Below are positions 34,629 to 43,548 of a DNA stretch of 64,000 nucleotides, one piece after another (within the stretch, counting starts at the first letter, position 1; every line of letters starts with the position of its first letter). Made by a program: the position numbers and the translations under genes. The notes beneath the pieces are model-generated. The model saw only the letters and a list, made by a program, of their open reading frames with translations. It made no database searches and had not been told where the DNA came from. The stretch lies in NCBI GenBank assembly GCA_944362615.1, contig CALVTM010000002.1:229453-293452 (forward strand). The letters run 5' to 3'. Source of the stretch: an uncultured Clostridia bacterium (lineage in GTDB: Bacteria > Bacillota > Clostridia > Christensenellales > Pumilibacteraceae).

Positions 34629-35948
34629 ATGAATGATGAACTGAAAAATTTGGTAAAAGATCTCGGAATTCTCGTTTCCGTTCCTTCGGTATCTTCTTCG
34701 TCTCTTCCGCACGCGCCGTTCGGAGAGGAAAACCGCCGTGCACTCGATATCTTCCTGTCAAGAGCAGCCGCACTCGGGCTTAAAACCGGAGAAGACGACG
34801 GATACGCCGGCTGGGCGGAATACGGCAACGGAGAACTGCGCGTGGGTATTCTTGCCCACCTCGACGTCGTTCCCGCAGGTGATAACTGGACAACTTCACC
34901 TTATGAGCTCAGCATACGGAACGGTATCGCATACGGACGCGGCGTAAGCGACGACAAGGGTCCGCTCCTTGCCTGCCTGTACGCCATGGCAAGACTTGCA
35001 GAGGAAAAGTACAAACTTCGCGGAAGAGTACGTCTGATCGCCGGATGCAATGAAGAGGAAGGCTCCGCATGTATAAAGCATTATGTTTCGCACTGTGAGA
35101 TACCGCGCGCGTCGTTTACGCCCGATTCGGATTTCCCCGTGACCGCCAGCGAAAAAGGTATAGCGCATATACGTGTCACCCTTCCTTATTGCAGTGAAAC
35201 AGCGTCATCACTTATTGAACTTTCAGGCGGAATGCGCCCGAATATAGTTCCCGATCACTGCCGCGCCGTTATACGCGCAGGCTCAGATGCCGCGCTTCGT
35301 ACACCGGACAGCAGCCCAGGAAGTGATGTCGTGATCATAAAAAACGGCGTACCCGCCCATGGTTCTACCCCGGAAAAAGGAGACAATGCAATAATAAAAA
35401 TGCTGCCGCTGCTTGCCGGACTCCTGCCCGGAGACACCGGACTAAGAGCCGCGGCAAAACTGTTCTCTGATCTCGATTCCCCTGCCCGTCTCGGACTCGG
35501 CGGATCGGACGTCACCGGAAAAACCACCCTTAACGTGGGAATGTGCGGTCTGGAAAACGGACGCATTGTTCTTACACTCGATCTCCGGCTTCCGGCAAGA
35601 TACTCCTGCGCGGACGTTACCGACGCTCTGCGCGCCGCCATGCCTCCTGAAACTGCCGTAGATGTCCTGCATTCGGCACCGGCGCTTGTCCACGATGAAA
35701 ACGGACCGCTCGTCCGCACACTTATGGACGTATACCGCAAGCACACCGGAGATCTCAGCACGGAGCCGCTTCATATCGGCGGCGGCACTTACGCTAAGGA
35801 ACTGCCCGGCTGCGTCGCATTCGGAGCCGTGTTCCCGGGCACGGAAACGCATATGCATGAAGCGGACGAAAGCTATCCGGTCGATGATATGAAGAGACTC
35901 ATAGACATATACCACGACGCTATAATTGCACTCGACAGCATGGAATGA
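34629..35948 (+). CDS. pepV: M20-family dipeptidase, PepV-like
   Basis: 439-residue zinc metallopeptidase of the M20A family. LRVGILAHLDVVPAGD holds the first metal histidine and catalytic Asp. GRGVSDDKGPLLACLYA supplies the bridging Asp, and GCNEEEGSACIKHY the catalytic Glu. HIGGGTYAKELPG and GTETHMHEADE hold the later ligands. The family cleaves dipeptides (carnosine-like). The true start at 34629 (MNDELKNLVKDLG) is supported by the family start and the leaderless promoter; a longer reading crosses the divergent ypsA gene. No terminator was recognised after it; the next 80 nt contain only a weak hairpin. Confidence 0.88.
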   Translation: MNDELKNLVKDLGILVSVPSVSSSSLPHAPFGEENRRALDIFLSRAAALGLKTGEDDGYAGWAEYGNGELRVGILAHLDVVPAGDNWTTSPYELSIRNGIAYGRGVSDDKGPLLACLYAMARLAEEKYKLRGRVRLIAGCNEEEGSACIKHYVSHCEIPRASFTPDSDFPVTASEKGIAHIRVTLPYCSETASSLIELSGGMRPNIVPDHCRAVIRAGSDAALRTPDSSPGSDVVIIKNGVPAHGSTPEKGDNAIIKMLPLLAGLLPGDTGLRAAAKLFSDLDSPARLGLGGSDVTGKTTLNVGMCGLENGRIVLTLDLRLPARYSCADVTDALRAAMPPETAVDVLHSAPALVHDENGPLVRTLMDVYRKHTGDLSTEPLHIGGGTYAKELPGCVAFGAVFPGTETHMHEADESYPVDDMKRLIDIYHDAIIALDSME

Positions 35949-36031
35949 AAACCGTTTTACAAGAAACGGACGTAAGATTCAGGCAGTACGATAATTTATA
36001 GTTTACGGACTGTTATTCTACGGTTCAATTA

Positions 36032-36196
36032 TCATCTCGGTATATCCCTGAAAAATGTACAATTCCTCCGTAGTTCCCTCGAAATTGAACTTACATTCCT
36101 TCCGAGTAATTTTGCAATTTCCCGATAACTTTTTCCTTTAACATAGTATTCTCGTAGACAACAACGTTCTTCTATGGTAAAATGTTTATAGTTCAT
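36032..36196 (-). pseudogene. Truncated IS30-family transposase (N-terminal HTH only)
   Basis: A 54-codon reading frame from an ATG at 36196 with AGAGGAG upstream. The product begins MNYKHFTIEERCCLREYYVK and continues with a helix-turn-helix (SYREIAKLLGRNVSSISREL), the start of IS30-type transposases. It stops at 36032, where a full transposase would continue for some 270 more residues with the DDE domain. The A/T content of this stretch is higher than that of its neighbours. It is a dead remnant. Confidence 0.75.
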
Positions 36197-36298
36197 ACAG
36201 ATCTCCTCTTGTGTAAATGGTTTTGCAACTCTATTTTACCACAGATTTGTATGAACTTCTTTTTTTCTCTCTACTGTTGCACTTAATAGTATAATTCA
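36032..36298 (-). mobile_element. IS30-like insertion sequence remnant (5' end)
   Basis: Downstream of the remnant's start codon, the sequence CTGTTGCACTTA at about 36274-36285 resembles the terminal inverted repeat of IS30-family elements in Firmicutes. It lies about 80 nt from the transposase start, as expected. The other end and most of the transposase are missing. The break lies near 36031. Confidence 0.6.
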
Positions 36299-36304
36299 CC
36301 ATCA

Positions 36305-36347
36305 GAAAAAAAGACCAGCCGTATTTTATACGGCTGGTCTTTTTTTG
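36305..36347. terminator. Bidirectional terminator downstream of the ROK gene
   Basis: Twelve-base perfect stem AGACCAGCCGTA / TACGGCTGGTCT with long A and T runs on the two sides. It ends the minus-strand ROK kinase unit. Confidence 0.9.
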
Positions 36348-36369
36348 TTTTATCACTTATTTTTCAATA

Positions 36370-37311
36370 TCAATTATCCGCCCAGGCAACAAGAGCTGCG
36401 GCACCGATTATTCCGGCATCGTTCTTCAGCGTCGCCGTATGAAGACCTACATGAGGACCTTCGCCGAACGAATATTCGTCTATGAACTTTCTCAGCGGTG
36501 TAAGAAGCACTTCTCCCTGTGCGCATACGCCTCCGCCGAGTATTATGGCTTCCGGACGCAGTGCATTTATTATATTGACCAGTCCTTCACCGAGCATTGT
36601 TATGTAATTCTTGAATACGCGCTTCGCCGTTCTGTCTTCGGCAAGCATTCCGTCAAATAACGTCTTGCCGTTTACGTTGTCTATATCCGGACATATCTCC
36701 CAAAGCTTACTGTTCCTGTTGCGGAGCATCGCACGCTTGGTATCACGTATGAGCGCTGTCGCTGATGAATATGCCTCAAAGCAGCCGCGGCGTCCGCACG
36801 TGCAAGGCTCTCCGCCCGACTTGATGACAACATGTCCGATCTCGGCTCCCTTAGACTGATTGCCTTCAAACAACCGCCCGTCTATGATAATACCGCTGCC
36901 TATACCGGTTCCTATAGTTATAAATACACTGCTTTTATACGTCTTGCCCGCACCGTACTTTGCTTCACCAAGCGCTGCGGCATTTGCATCGTTACATACT
37001 CGCGTCGGATAACCTGTAAGACGCTGCATCTTGTCTCCGAGAGGGACATATTCCCACTTGAGATTGTATGCCTGGTCGACAATGCCGGAACATGAATTGA
37101 CCGCTCCCGGACAACCTATTCCCACTCCCGTTATGACCTTGTCACCTGCGTCATCCTTAAGCGCATTTACAAGCCCTGCAATGTCGGCAATAACCTTGTC
37201 CGCACCGGCGTCTACATCCGTATCCACCGATTTCCAAGAAATTATTCTTCCTTCTTTTACAAGACCTGCCTTTACGCTAGTACCACCGATATCGATACCA
37301 ATCTGATACAT
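36370..37311 (-). CDS. ROK-family sugar kinase, probable glucokinase
   Basis: 313-residue ROK protein. The ATP phosphate loop is IGIDIGGTSVKAGLV at the N-terminus, the sugar-binding NDANAAALGEA is near residue 105, and FITIGTGIGSGIIIDG is the second phosphate motif. GGEPCTCGRRGCFEAYSS holds the zinc site that is absent in non-zinc relatives. No helix-turn-helix is present, so it is an enzyme rather than a ROK repressor. The closest fit is glucokinase. The ATG at 37311 has GAGGAAGG just upstream. Confidence 0.88.
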   Translation of the reverse strand: MYQIGIDIGGTSVKAGLVKEGRIISWKSVDTDVDAGADKVIADIAGLVNALKDDAGDKVITGVGIGCPGAVNSCSGIVDQAYNLKWEYVPLGDKMQRLTGYPTRVCNDANAAALGEAKYGAGKTYKSSVFITIGTGIGSGIIIDGRLFEGNQSKGAEIGHVVIKSGGEPCTCGRRGCFEAYSSATALIRDTKRAMLRNRNSKLWEICPDIDNVNGKTLFDGMLAEDRTAKRVFKNYITMLGEGLVNIINALRPEAIILGGGVCAQGEVLLTPLRKFIDEYSFGEGPHVGLHTATLKNDAGIIGAAALVAWADN

Positions 37312-37335
37312 AACCTTCCTCACCTTACCTTGTGA

Positions 37336-38511
37336 TTATTTTTTATCTTCACCGCTCGGCTCTGTCGCCGCTTCGGTTATTTTTTCGTGTTCCTGCTTTT
37401 CTTTCAGGTATTCATTGTACATGTTTACGACATTCATTCTGTTCGTGATCACGAGTTTGCGCGTGATCGGAAGCAGACGGGTCTGTCTCACGTATCCTGA
37501 AGTCGCAGGAGCTGCCGGTCGTATTATCTGCACCCTGTCTAAGGGCTTTGCCTGCTGTCGGTTTACCGGCTGTTTCGCACCCGGCATCTGTAATGCCGAT
37601 GAGTATTTCTTATCCGATGTGCCGCGCGCCCTGTCCGAATAATCCTCTATGACGGGCGGTATATCCTGCTCCGCTTCGCTGCCGTCCATACCTCTTTCTC
37701 CGGATTCCGGCAGCTGCTCTTCCGGCATCGTATACGAAACGGCTTCCGGCGTCAGAGTGGCAGTAAAACCATATTCTACAGATTCCTCCGGCGGCTCTTC
37801 GGACTGTATCTCTTCAACCGGCTCCTGTTGCGCTTCGGGCTCTTCGGGCTGTGTCTCTTCCGCCGGCTCCTGTTGCGCTTCGGGCTCTTCAGTCTGTGTC
37901 TCTTCAACCGGCTCCTGCGGCGCTTCGGGCTCTTCAGTCTGTGTCTCTTCAACCGGCTCCTGCGGCGCTTCGGGCTGTACTGTCTCTGTATGACCGCAGG
38001 CACCGGATACAACAGGCTTTGCGACTATATCGGATTCAGCCGTGTATTCAACTGCCATAACCGCGGAATCATTATCCGAATTTATGATCGAACCCTCGCT
38101 CTTATCCGCCGGACGCACTCTGCGCACAAACGAAAGTATCAGAGTTATGACCGACAGCGCGGTAAGTACAGCAAAAAATAGCGTGCCGAGAAGAGTATGC
38201 GCTATTTCCGTTAAAGGCGCGCAACCGGGCAACGCCAACAACTCACTGCCTTCGTACATCAGGTACGCATCATCGCCGACAGCGGTAATATTGACGCCTG
38301 CAATCGTTACGCGCATCAGAATATATCCGATCCAACATATTACCGCGACGACAAGCAGTGCTATATCAAGCACTCTGAATGCGACGGTAAGACCGTTTTT
38401 GTATGATCGACGCGAGCAAAAGACGACCGCCGCCACAAGCAGCAGCACAATCGGCACCGCCGTACATACAGTATATATAATACCAATGGTATCAAAATCA
38501 TACAAAAACAT
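37336..38511 (-). CDS. Membrane protein with acidic PEAPQEPVEET repeats, unknown function
   Basis: 391-residue protein. The first 135 residues hold three hydrophobic spans (for example AVPIVLLLVAAVVFCS and IALLVVAVICWIGYILM). The rest is a cytoplasmic-looking Pro/Glu-rich tail with four copies of a 15-residue unit (PEAPQEPVEETQTEE type). It ends in a basic stretch (LLPITRKLVITNRMNVVNMY). No known domain is recognised. A sigma-A promoter lies 10 nt before the ATG, so the leader is only about 3-4 nt. It lies 24 nt upstream of the ROK kinase on the same strand and may be cotranscribed. Confidence 0.75.
   Translation of the reverse strand: MFLYDFDTIGIIYTVCTAVPIVLLLVAAVVFCSRRSYKNGLTVAFRVLDIALLVVAVICWIGYILMRVTIAGVNITAVGDDAYLMYEGSELLALPGCAPLTEIAHTLLGTLFFAVLTALSVITLILSFVRRVRPADKSEGSIINSDNDSAVMAVEYTAESDIVAKPVVSGACGHTETVQPEAPQEPVEETQTEEPEAPQEPVEETQTEEPEAQQEPAEETQPEEPEAQQEPVEEIQSEEPPEESVEYGFTATLTPEAVSYTMPEEQLPESGERGMDGSEAEQDIPPVIEDYSDRARGTSDKKYSSALQMPGAKQPVNRQQAKPLDRVQIIRPAAPATSGYVRQTRLLPITRKLVITNRMNVVNMYNEYLKEKQEHEKITEAATEPSGEDKK
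37795..37980. repeat. 45-bp tandem repeat, four copies, in-frame
   Basis: The unit containing CGCTTCGGGCTCTTC recurs at 37831, 37876 and 37921, with a shorter match at 37966, all exactly 45 bp apart. It encodes a 15-residue acidic repeat of the membrane protein tail and keeps the reading frame, so copy number could change without a frameshift. Confidence 0.85.
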
Positions 38512-38521
38512 ATCAATTAAG

Positions 38522-38550
38522 ATTATAATTTAATATGACCGATTTGTCAA
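38522..38550 (-). promoter_or_regulatory. Sigma-A promoter of the repeat-tailed membrane protein, near-leaderless
   Basis: On the minus strand TTGACA, 17 bp spacer and TATAAT (both perfect) end 10 nt before the ATG at 38511, leaving about 3-4 nt of leader. The -35 lies over the end of the neighbouring flippase gene. Confidence 0.8.
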
Positions 38551-40211
38551 TACTTTTTAGATTTTTTGAATAAACTGACCGATATTATTTTTATTTTGTC
38601 TGCAACTGCGGAAATTCGCTCATTTACGGAAAAGGCATTAAAGAATACAAGTACAAGCAACATTGTGAGAACGAATATTATCCCGCATACGATACATACC
38701 GCAAGCGCGTTTTCCACTGGAAGAAGCGTTGCCGTTCCTCCGGCAATCCCGCCGGCAGCAACAGCCAGTAAACTTTTAAGCGCAAGCTTCATATCCATCC
38801 TGCCCTTAAGATATTTACGCGCCAGAGCGAAATCGGCAGCAAGAGCCGCTATATAGGATACGGATGTCGCTGCCGCACTGCCGGCTGCTCCGAATATAGG
38901 TATGAATATTGCAGTCAACCCAGCCTTTACGGCGCACGACAAAAGCAACATTAATGCGGGTAATGATGACTTCCCTCTTGCCTGAAGCACAGTGGTTACT
39001 ATCTGCATCATGCACACGGAAAATGTACCGGGCGCGGAAAAAACGAGTGCAAGCGCCGCGCTCCCGCTCTCTTCGGCGTTAAGTCCTGCCGGGTAAAGCA
39101 AATTGATTATTTCCACGGAAAACACAGACGATATTGCCGCGCCCGCAAGCCCGGTGAGAAAAGCCATGTTCAGTGCGAACCCGGCTGCAGATGCCTTACT
39201 CTCGTCCCATTCTACGCCGCTGAGGCGTGGCATAAGCGCCGCTGCGCACGCGGTTGTGATAACGGGCGGAAAACCCGATATCGCGCTTACAGGTGCCGTT
39301 ACAACGCCGTACAGTGATGTGGCTTGTTCGACCCCGCTTCCCATTGAGCCAAGTATGTTCACTATCATTATACTGTCTATAAACTGTGATAAAGGAATAA
39401 TCAAAGATGCCAGAGCTATCGGAAACGCATCGCGGCATATCACTAAAGCCGTGCGGATCACCTGCCGCTGCCCTAAGCCCGTATCTGTTACCTGTACGTC
39501 TGACGCGCTGTTTTCCGCATGTGCGGCAGGCGTTTTCCCCGTCGCCGCATCGCCCGACGAAAAACGCTCCTTTTTCATATGAGCCGCAACCGATGCCGCG
39601 GATCTTCTTAACGGAAGCAATCCCGTCAGTAATGCCGCAGATGCAACCGCTTCGCTTAATGTTATACCGCCTATCGCTCCTGCAGCCGCATACGGGACTC
39701 CGTACGGCATCAGAACGACGGCAAGTCCAAGTCCGGAAAAAAGCTTTACCCCCTGTTCAATCAAATTGCTTGCCGCAGTGGGAAACATATTACGTCTGCC
39801 CTGCCACCAACCTCTCAGCGTCGCTATGATGCCGGATAATACAGCCGACGGTGCAAGAGCCAGATATGCCGGCGCAGCATCAGTGTTGCCCTGCAACGCG
39901 GAAATGTATCCGCCAGTCAATGCTATAAATGCGCTTCCGATAGCACCCGTGATCAAAGTTACAGCAAGACCGGCACGCAGAGCGTGCGGCGCTCTTCCTC
40001 CCTCAATAGCCGCCGAACGCGACACCGCCTGAGTTATTCCTCCGCTCGTAAGTGCAAGTACAGCCGTGTATACCGGGAACACGAGATGATATAATCCCGT
40101 ACCTTCCGCACCGAGCAGTCCCATCAACGGCAGTTTATGAAGCGCACCGAGCAGCTTCGACACAACGCCTGCAAAAGCCAGAAATACCGTCGAACGTAAA
40201 AACTTTTTCAT
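38547..40211 (-). CDS. Polysaccharide/lipid flippase, SpoVB-like (MOP superfamily)
   Basis: 554-residue membrane protein with about 14 spans. The N-terminus FLAFAGVVSKLLGALHKLPL and GLYHLVFPVYTAVLALTSGGI are typical of SpoVB/MurJ-type flippases, which move lipid-linked precursors for cortex peptidoglycan or polysaccharides. A basic loop rich in Ala lies near residue 225. The start MKKFLRSTVF is set by the family pattern. No Shine-Dalgarno is seen; CATACT lies 6 nt upstream and could be a sigma-E-like or leaderless -10, but no convincing -35 is present. Its end lies in the promoter of the next gene. Confidence 0.82.
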   Translation of the reverse strand: MKKFLRSTVFLAFAGVVSKLLGALHKLPLMGLLGAEGTGLYHLVFPVYTAVLALTSGGITQAVSRSAAIEGGRAPHALRAGLAVTLITGAIGSAFIALTGGYISALQGNTDAAPAYLALAPSAVLSGIIATLRGWWQGRRNMFPTAASNLIEQGVKLFSGLGLAVVLMPYGVPYAAAGAIGGITLSEAVASAALLTGLLPLRRSAASVAAHMKKERFSSGDAATGKTPAAHAENSASDVQVTDTGLGQRQVIRTALVICRDAFPIALASLIIPLSQFIDSIMIVNILGSMGSGVEQATSLYGVVTAPVSAISGFPPVITTACAAALMPRLSGVEWDESKASAAGFALNMAFLTGLAGAAISSVFSVEIINLLYPAGLNAEESGSAALALVFSAPGTFSVCMMQIVTTVLQARGKSSLPALMLLLSCAVKAGLTAIFIPIFGAAGSAAATSVSYIAALAADFALARKYLKGRMDMKLALKSLLAVAAGGIAGGTATLLPVENALAVCIVCGIIFVLTMLLVLVFFNAFSVNERISAVADKIKIISVSLFKKSKKY

Positions 40212-40366
40212 AGCGTTAGTATGCCGCATTTACTATAAACGTAAGCGTTATTGTCGCAAAAAGCAGAAATATGCTCCGCTCGCCTTACACAAAAAAAATA
40301 ACGCATTGTGCATTTTTAAATGTATCCGGACATTCCATACACGATTTATTAAGTTTTTACGGCATG

Positions 40367-40394
40367 AAAAAACGGAGAGCATAAACTCTCCGTT
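40367..40394 (-). terminator. Terminator of rplM-rpsI
   Basis: On the minus strand AACGGAGAG / CTCTCCGTT stem followed by six T. Confidence 0.85.
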
Positions 40395-40416
40395 TGTTTC
40401 GTTTCCAAGTGGTTGA

Positions 40417-40827
40417 TTATCTCTTAGAGAACTGAGGTGCCTTACGAGCTTTCTTCAAGCCGTACTTCTTTCTCTCTTTCATTCTCGGATCACGGGTAAG
40501 GAAACCCGCCTTCTTAAGAGCAGACTTATTTGCCTCGTCAAGCTCAACAAGAGCACGTGCAATACCGTGGCGGATAGCTCCAGCCTGACCGGTAGCACCG
40601 CCGCCGCAGACGTTTACGAAGATATCCAGTTTGCCTACGGACTCGGTGAGCACAAGGGGCTGATTTACTATAAGCTTAAGGGTCTCAAGACCGAAATAAT
40701 CGTCAAGCGAACGCTTGTTGATCTGTATTACGCCGCTGCCGGGCATAAGGCGAACGCGGGCTACTGCCTTCTTACGACGTCCAGTTCCCCAGAACTGCAA
40801 TTTCTTTTTGATGTTTTTCGTTGCCAT
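40417..40827 (-). CDS. rpsI: Small ribosomal subunit protein uS9
   Basis: 136-residue uS9 with [15 protein letters not shown] near the N-terminus, [22 protein letters not shown] in the middle, and the conserved [13 protein letters not shown]-terminus that contacts the tRNA in the P site. GGAGGCTC lies before the ATG. It follows rplM in the standard order, 11 nt apart. Confidence 0.97.
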   Translation of the reverse strand: MATKNIKKKLQFWGTGRRKKAVARVRLMPGSGVIQINKRSLDDYFGLETLKLIVNQPLVLTESVGKLDIFVNVCGGGATGQAGAIRHGIARALVELDEANKSALKKAGFLTRDPRMKERKKYGLKKARKAPQFSKR

Positions 40828-40838
40828 GGGGAGCCTCC

Positions 40839-41333
40839 TTATTTAACCAGGTTGAGGACTTCGGGCTTCTGTGCCTCGTGTCCGTGCGACGCGTCCTTGT
40901 AAACGCGCAGTTTCTTGAGCATCTTTCTGCCGAGTGCATTCTTGGGAAGCATGCCCTTTACGGCATCGTATACAGCCTTGTCGGACGACTCAGCCATGTA
41001 CGCCTTATAGCTCTTTTCCTTAAGACCGCCCATGTAACCGGAGTGAGTTCTCTTCATCTTCTGCTCAAGCTTCTTACCAGTAAGAATAACTTTATCGCTG
41101 TTGATGACAACTACGTAATCACCGCAGTCCATGTTGGGCGTAAACAGGGGCTTGTTCTTACCGCGAAGAACTGCTGCCACCTGGCTTGCAAGTCTGCCGA
41201 GAGGCATTCCCTCGCCGTCTGCAATGTACCACTTCTTCTCCACGTATGCGGGAGAATCCTTCTTTGCGGGATCAACCGTTGCAATTATAGTTCTGCCCGG
41301 TCTTGCCGCTTTTACAGTCTTGTTTTCCGACAT
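40839..41333 (-). CDS. rplM: Large ribosomal subunit protein uL13
   Basis: 164-residue uL13 ([21 protein letters not shown], then [36 protein letters not shown] and [12 protein letters not shown]). About 20 extra residues precede the usual start (KWYxxDAEG). The ATG at 41333 has TGAGGA 7-8 nt upstream. It is the first gene of rplM-rpsI and has a structured leader, which in other Firmicutes serves feedback regulation by L13. Confidence 0.95.
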   Translation of the reverse strand: MSENKTVKAARPGRTIIATVDPAKKDSPAYVEKKWYIADGEGMPLGRLASQVAAVLRGKNKPLFTPNMDCGDYVVVINSDKVILTGKKLEQKMKRTHSGYMGGLKEKSYKAYMAESSDKAVYDAVKGMLPKNALGRKMLKKLRVYKDASHGHEAQKPEVLNLVK

Positions 41334-41389
41334 GTTTTCCTCATTGCGCAGCAGGCGCATTTCACGCTACGCCGCCGCTTAAGCTGCAT

Positions 41390-41414
41390 AAAACCGACGG
41401 GGCATGTCGGTTTT
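41390..41414 (-). promoter_or_regulatory. Hairpin in the rplM leader (L13 leader-like)
   Basis: On the minus strand AAAACCGAC / GTCGGTTTT (nine base pairs) with a seven-base loop, between promoter and ribosome binding site. Position fits the L13 leader family; identity was not tested by covariance. Confidence 0.45.
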
Positions 41415-41440
41415 ACGCAAATTATTGCAAATTCTTAAAT

Positions 41441-41469
41441 ATTCTATTACATTGCGCGCTGCTTGTCAA
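41441..41469 (-). promoter_or_regulatory. Sigma-A promoter of rplM-rpsI
   Basis: On the minus strand TTGACA, 17 bp spacer, TAGAAT; leader about 100 nt. Confidence 0.8.
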
Positions 41470-41503
41470 GCAAATTCGCGCAGTTTTTCATCTGACGTCC
41501 GGA

Positions 41504-43480
41504 TTATTCTTCGATCTCAAAGTAACCGTTGTCGCCTTCTTCCTCATCCTCGGTGTAGTCATCCCACGACGAATGATCATGAAGGAAATTGATGCAGTTC
41601 TTATCGTAACAGGTTATTGCGGGCGCTTCGGAGAATACCACTTCCCCGAGTTTAAGATTGACGTTACTTGCGCTCTCCCATGCACCGCTTACTTTATTGA
41701 GATACATGTAATCGGTCATCGTACCACCGTAAGTTCCGAAATACGAAACATACGTTTCCGTAGTGTCCATATTCGCACCGTTGCCATTCTTCGAGAAGTT
41801 GACGGAAATGAAGTCTATGGAGAACGGGGTCGTCGTCGGCGTTACACCTACATTAAGGATTGTCGCCGTCTGGTAATTGAAGTCGTGATATGCGGACGCC
41901 GAAATGAATGCGGAAGTGCTCTCTTCCTCCTCGTCTCCCTCGGTATCGGTGGACGCATCCTCGTCTTCCACGTTTTCACCCGCCGTATCCAATGTGCAGT
42001 AAATTCTGCCACTGTTGTAACCGATCAGAGTGATCGTACCATTGTAGACCTGCGTTCTGCCGGTAGCTGTAACACGATATATACCGTTAGCGTTTCCGCC
42101 CATGAAGCAAGGTGCATTCATGTCGTTTGAATCCTGAGGGATCGGAAGGATTGTCGTGTACTCAGACGTATCGCTGCAAAGTACCGGATCCGTTTCTCCC
42201 ATAGGAGGCGCTATGCACGTTTCTTCGTTATAATTCTCGTCGAATCTGTTGAGCTGTGTATACAGACTGTTTATCATCAGCTGCGTATTGCCGTTTGTCA
42301 CAGACTTCGTGTAGTAAAGATAACCGCCCTCAAGACCCGTTACGGAGAGGTTTTCGCTGTCAGCCGTATCTATCGAGAAACGTACGTTCTCATCACCGCT
42401 GTGAGAGAAAGGCGAAATCATCTCTAACGTGTAACCGCGGGGGTTGTAGTCGCTTTCCGTATTCTTACGAGTGAAGTAAACAAAATCGCTTGCATCCGCC
42501 GGAGATTCGTCCTCCGGATCGTACGTTTCATCCACAGGGAAGAATACGCTCTCTACCTTGTCCACAAGCTCGTAGGTCTCGACTACGTTGATACCGGATA
42601 TGCGGTTTACGACAATGTAACCGGTAAGTACTCCGGCATCCTCGTCGTCCGCGTTCGCATAGTAATGCTCAAACGTCGTAAGATATACGGAATCTCCGGA
42701 CTTATAGAACGCGTAAGGTACGGACGCGCTGTTCTCCGTAGCCGTGTACAGCTCGGTGAGCGCATCGCTCGTCATATCGTAAGCCCAGAACGAAGGGCGC
42801 GTGTATTCGACGTTACCCTCGTTGTCACGGTCGGTGGAAGGAGATGCAAAGTAAATTACATCATCGTATATCCACATGCCGCCGTCGTAACCCGAAGTGC
42901 CTACTTTCTTGCTCACTACCTGTTCCACGGCAATCGAGAATTCACTTGCGCCGCCCTGGGTGGGAACAAAGTTCTGGCGCGTTACGCCGTTTTCGTCCAC
43001 ATACGTTGCGGGCTCGCTGTTGTTCTCCGTGCCTATAGTATATTCATGAAGTTCGATATAGTCGTCTATATCGTATTCGAAATCAAGGACATCGTAAAGC
43101 GTAGTAGCGCGGGATCTCGTCTTTTCGTAATCGTCAGGCGTGATCACACCGTCTGCAAAAAGCTTATCTTCTTCATCGGATACGCTGACGGGTCTGTCCC
43201 AGTTTATTTTTGCACGGTATATACCGCCCTTGACTACACTGCCGTTGAGGTTGGTCGTACCGCTCTCATCGGTGTAGTCGGGTATGCCGTTCACAAAATA
43301 CACATAGTCACCGTACTGTACGATAGTACCGCCGTTTGAATACACCGTCTTATCCGTGTTGATCGTGCCGCTCTCATCGGTGTTCTTTATAGAACAACCC
43401 GTAAATGCGGCGCCTACGCCGCACATAAGTACGGCAGCGGCAATTATCACTGCTGCCGCTTTCTTAGCAATCTTTCTCAT
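41504..43480 (-). CDS. Large surface lipoprotein, beta-propeller-like, unknown function
   Basis: 658-residue predicted lipoprotein: a signal segment ends in a lipobox-like GAAFTGC near residue 29. Repeated motifs of the type YGDYVYFVNG, YDDVIYFASP, SGDSVYLTTF and GGYLYYTKSV, spaced by 40-90 residues, suggest a DUF5050-type beta-propeller. The C-terminus is acidic. It would sit on the outer face of the membrane. No enzyme signature is seen. It lies downstream of no obvious partner; rplM starts beyond its 3' end with its own promoter. Weak GGAG precedes the ATG. Confidence 0.72.
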   Translation of the reverse strand: MRKIAKKAAAVIIAAAVLMCGVGAAFTGCSIKNTDESGTINTDKTVYSNGGTIVQYGDYVYFVNGIPDYTDESGTTNLNGSVVKGGIYRAKINWDRPVSVSDEEDKLFADGVITPDDYEKTRSRATTLYDVLDFEYDIDDYIELHEYTIGTENNSEPATYVDENGVTRQNFVPTQGGASEFSIAVEQVVSKKVGTSGYDGGMWIYDDVIYFASPSTDRDNEGNVEYTRPSFWAYDMTSDALTELYTATENSASVPYAFYKSGDSVYLTTFEHYYANADDEDAGVLTGYIVVNRISGINVVETYELVDKVESVFFPVDETYDPEDESPADASDFVYFTRKNTESDYNPRGYTLEMISPFSHSGDENVRFSIDTADSENLSVTGLEGGYLYYTKSVTNGNTQLMINSLYTQLNRFDENYNEETCIAPPMGETDPVLCSDTSEYTTILPIPQDSNDMNAPCFMGGNANGIYRVTATGRTQVYNGTITLIGYNSGRIYCTLDTAGENVEDEDASTDTEGDEEEESTSAFISASAYHDFNYQTATILNVGVTPTTTPFSIDFISVNFSKNGNGANMDTTETYVSYFGTYGGTMTDYMYLNKVSGAWESASNVNLKLGEVVFSEAPAITCYDKNCINFLHDHSSWDDYTEDEEEGDNGYFEIEE

Positions 43481-43548
43481 TCTTTGCCTTTTTCTCCGAA
43501 TTTATCCTGTTGATTATACGATATTATAGTTAATTATAACTTAAACCG

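Noticed and set aside
37795..37980. A CRISPR-like or intergenic repeat array
   Set aside because: The repeats have no spacers and lie in frame within a coding sequence.
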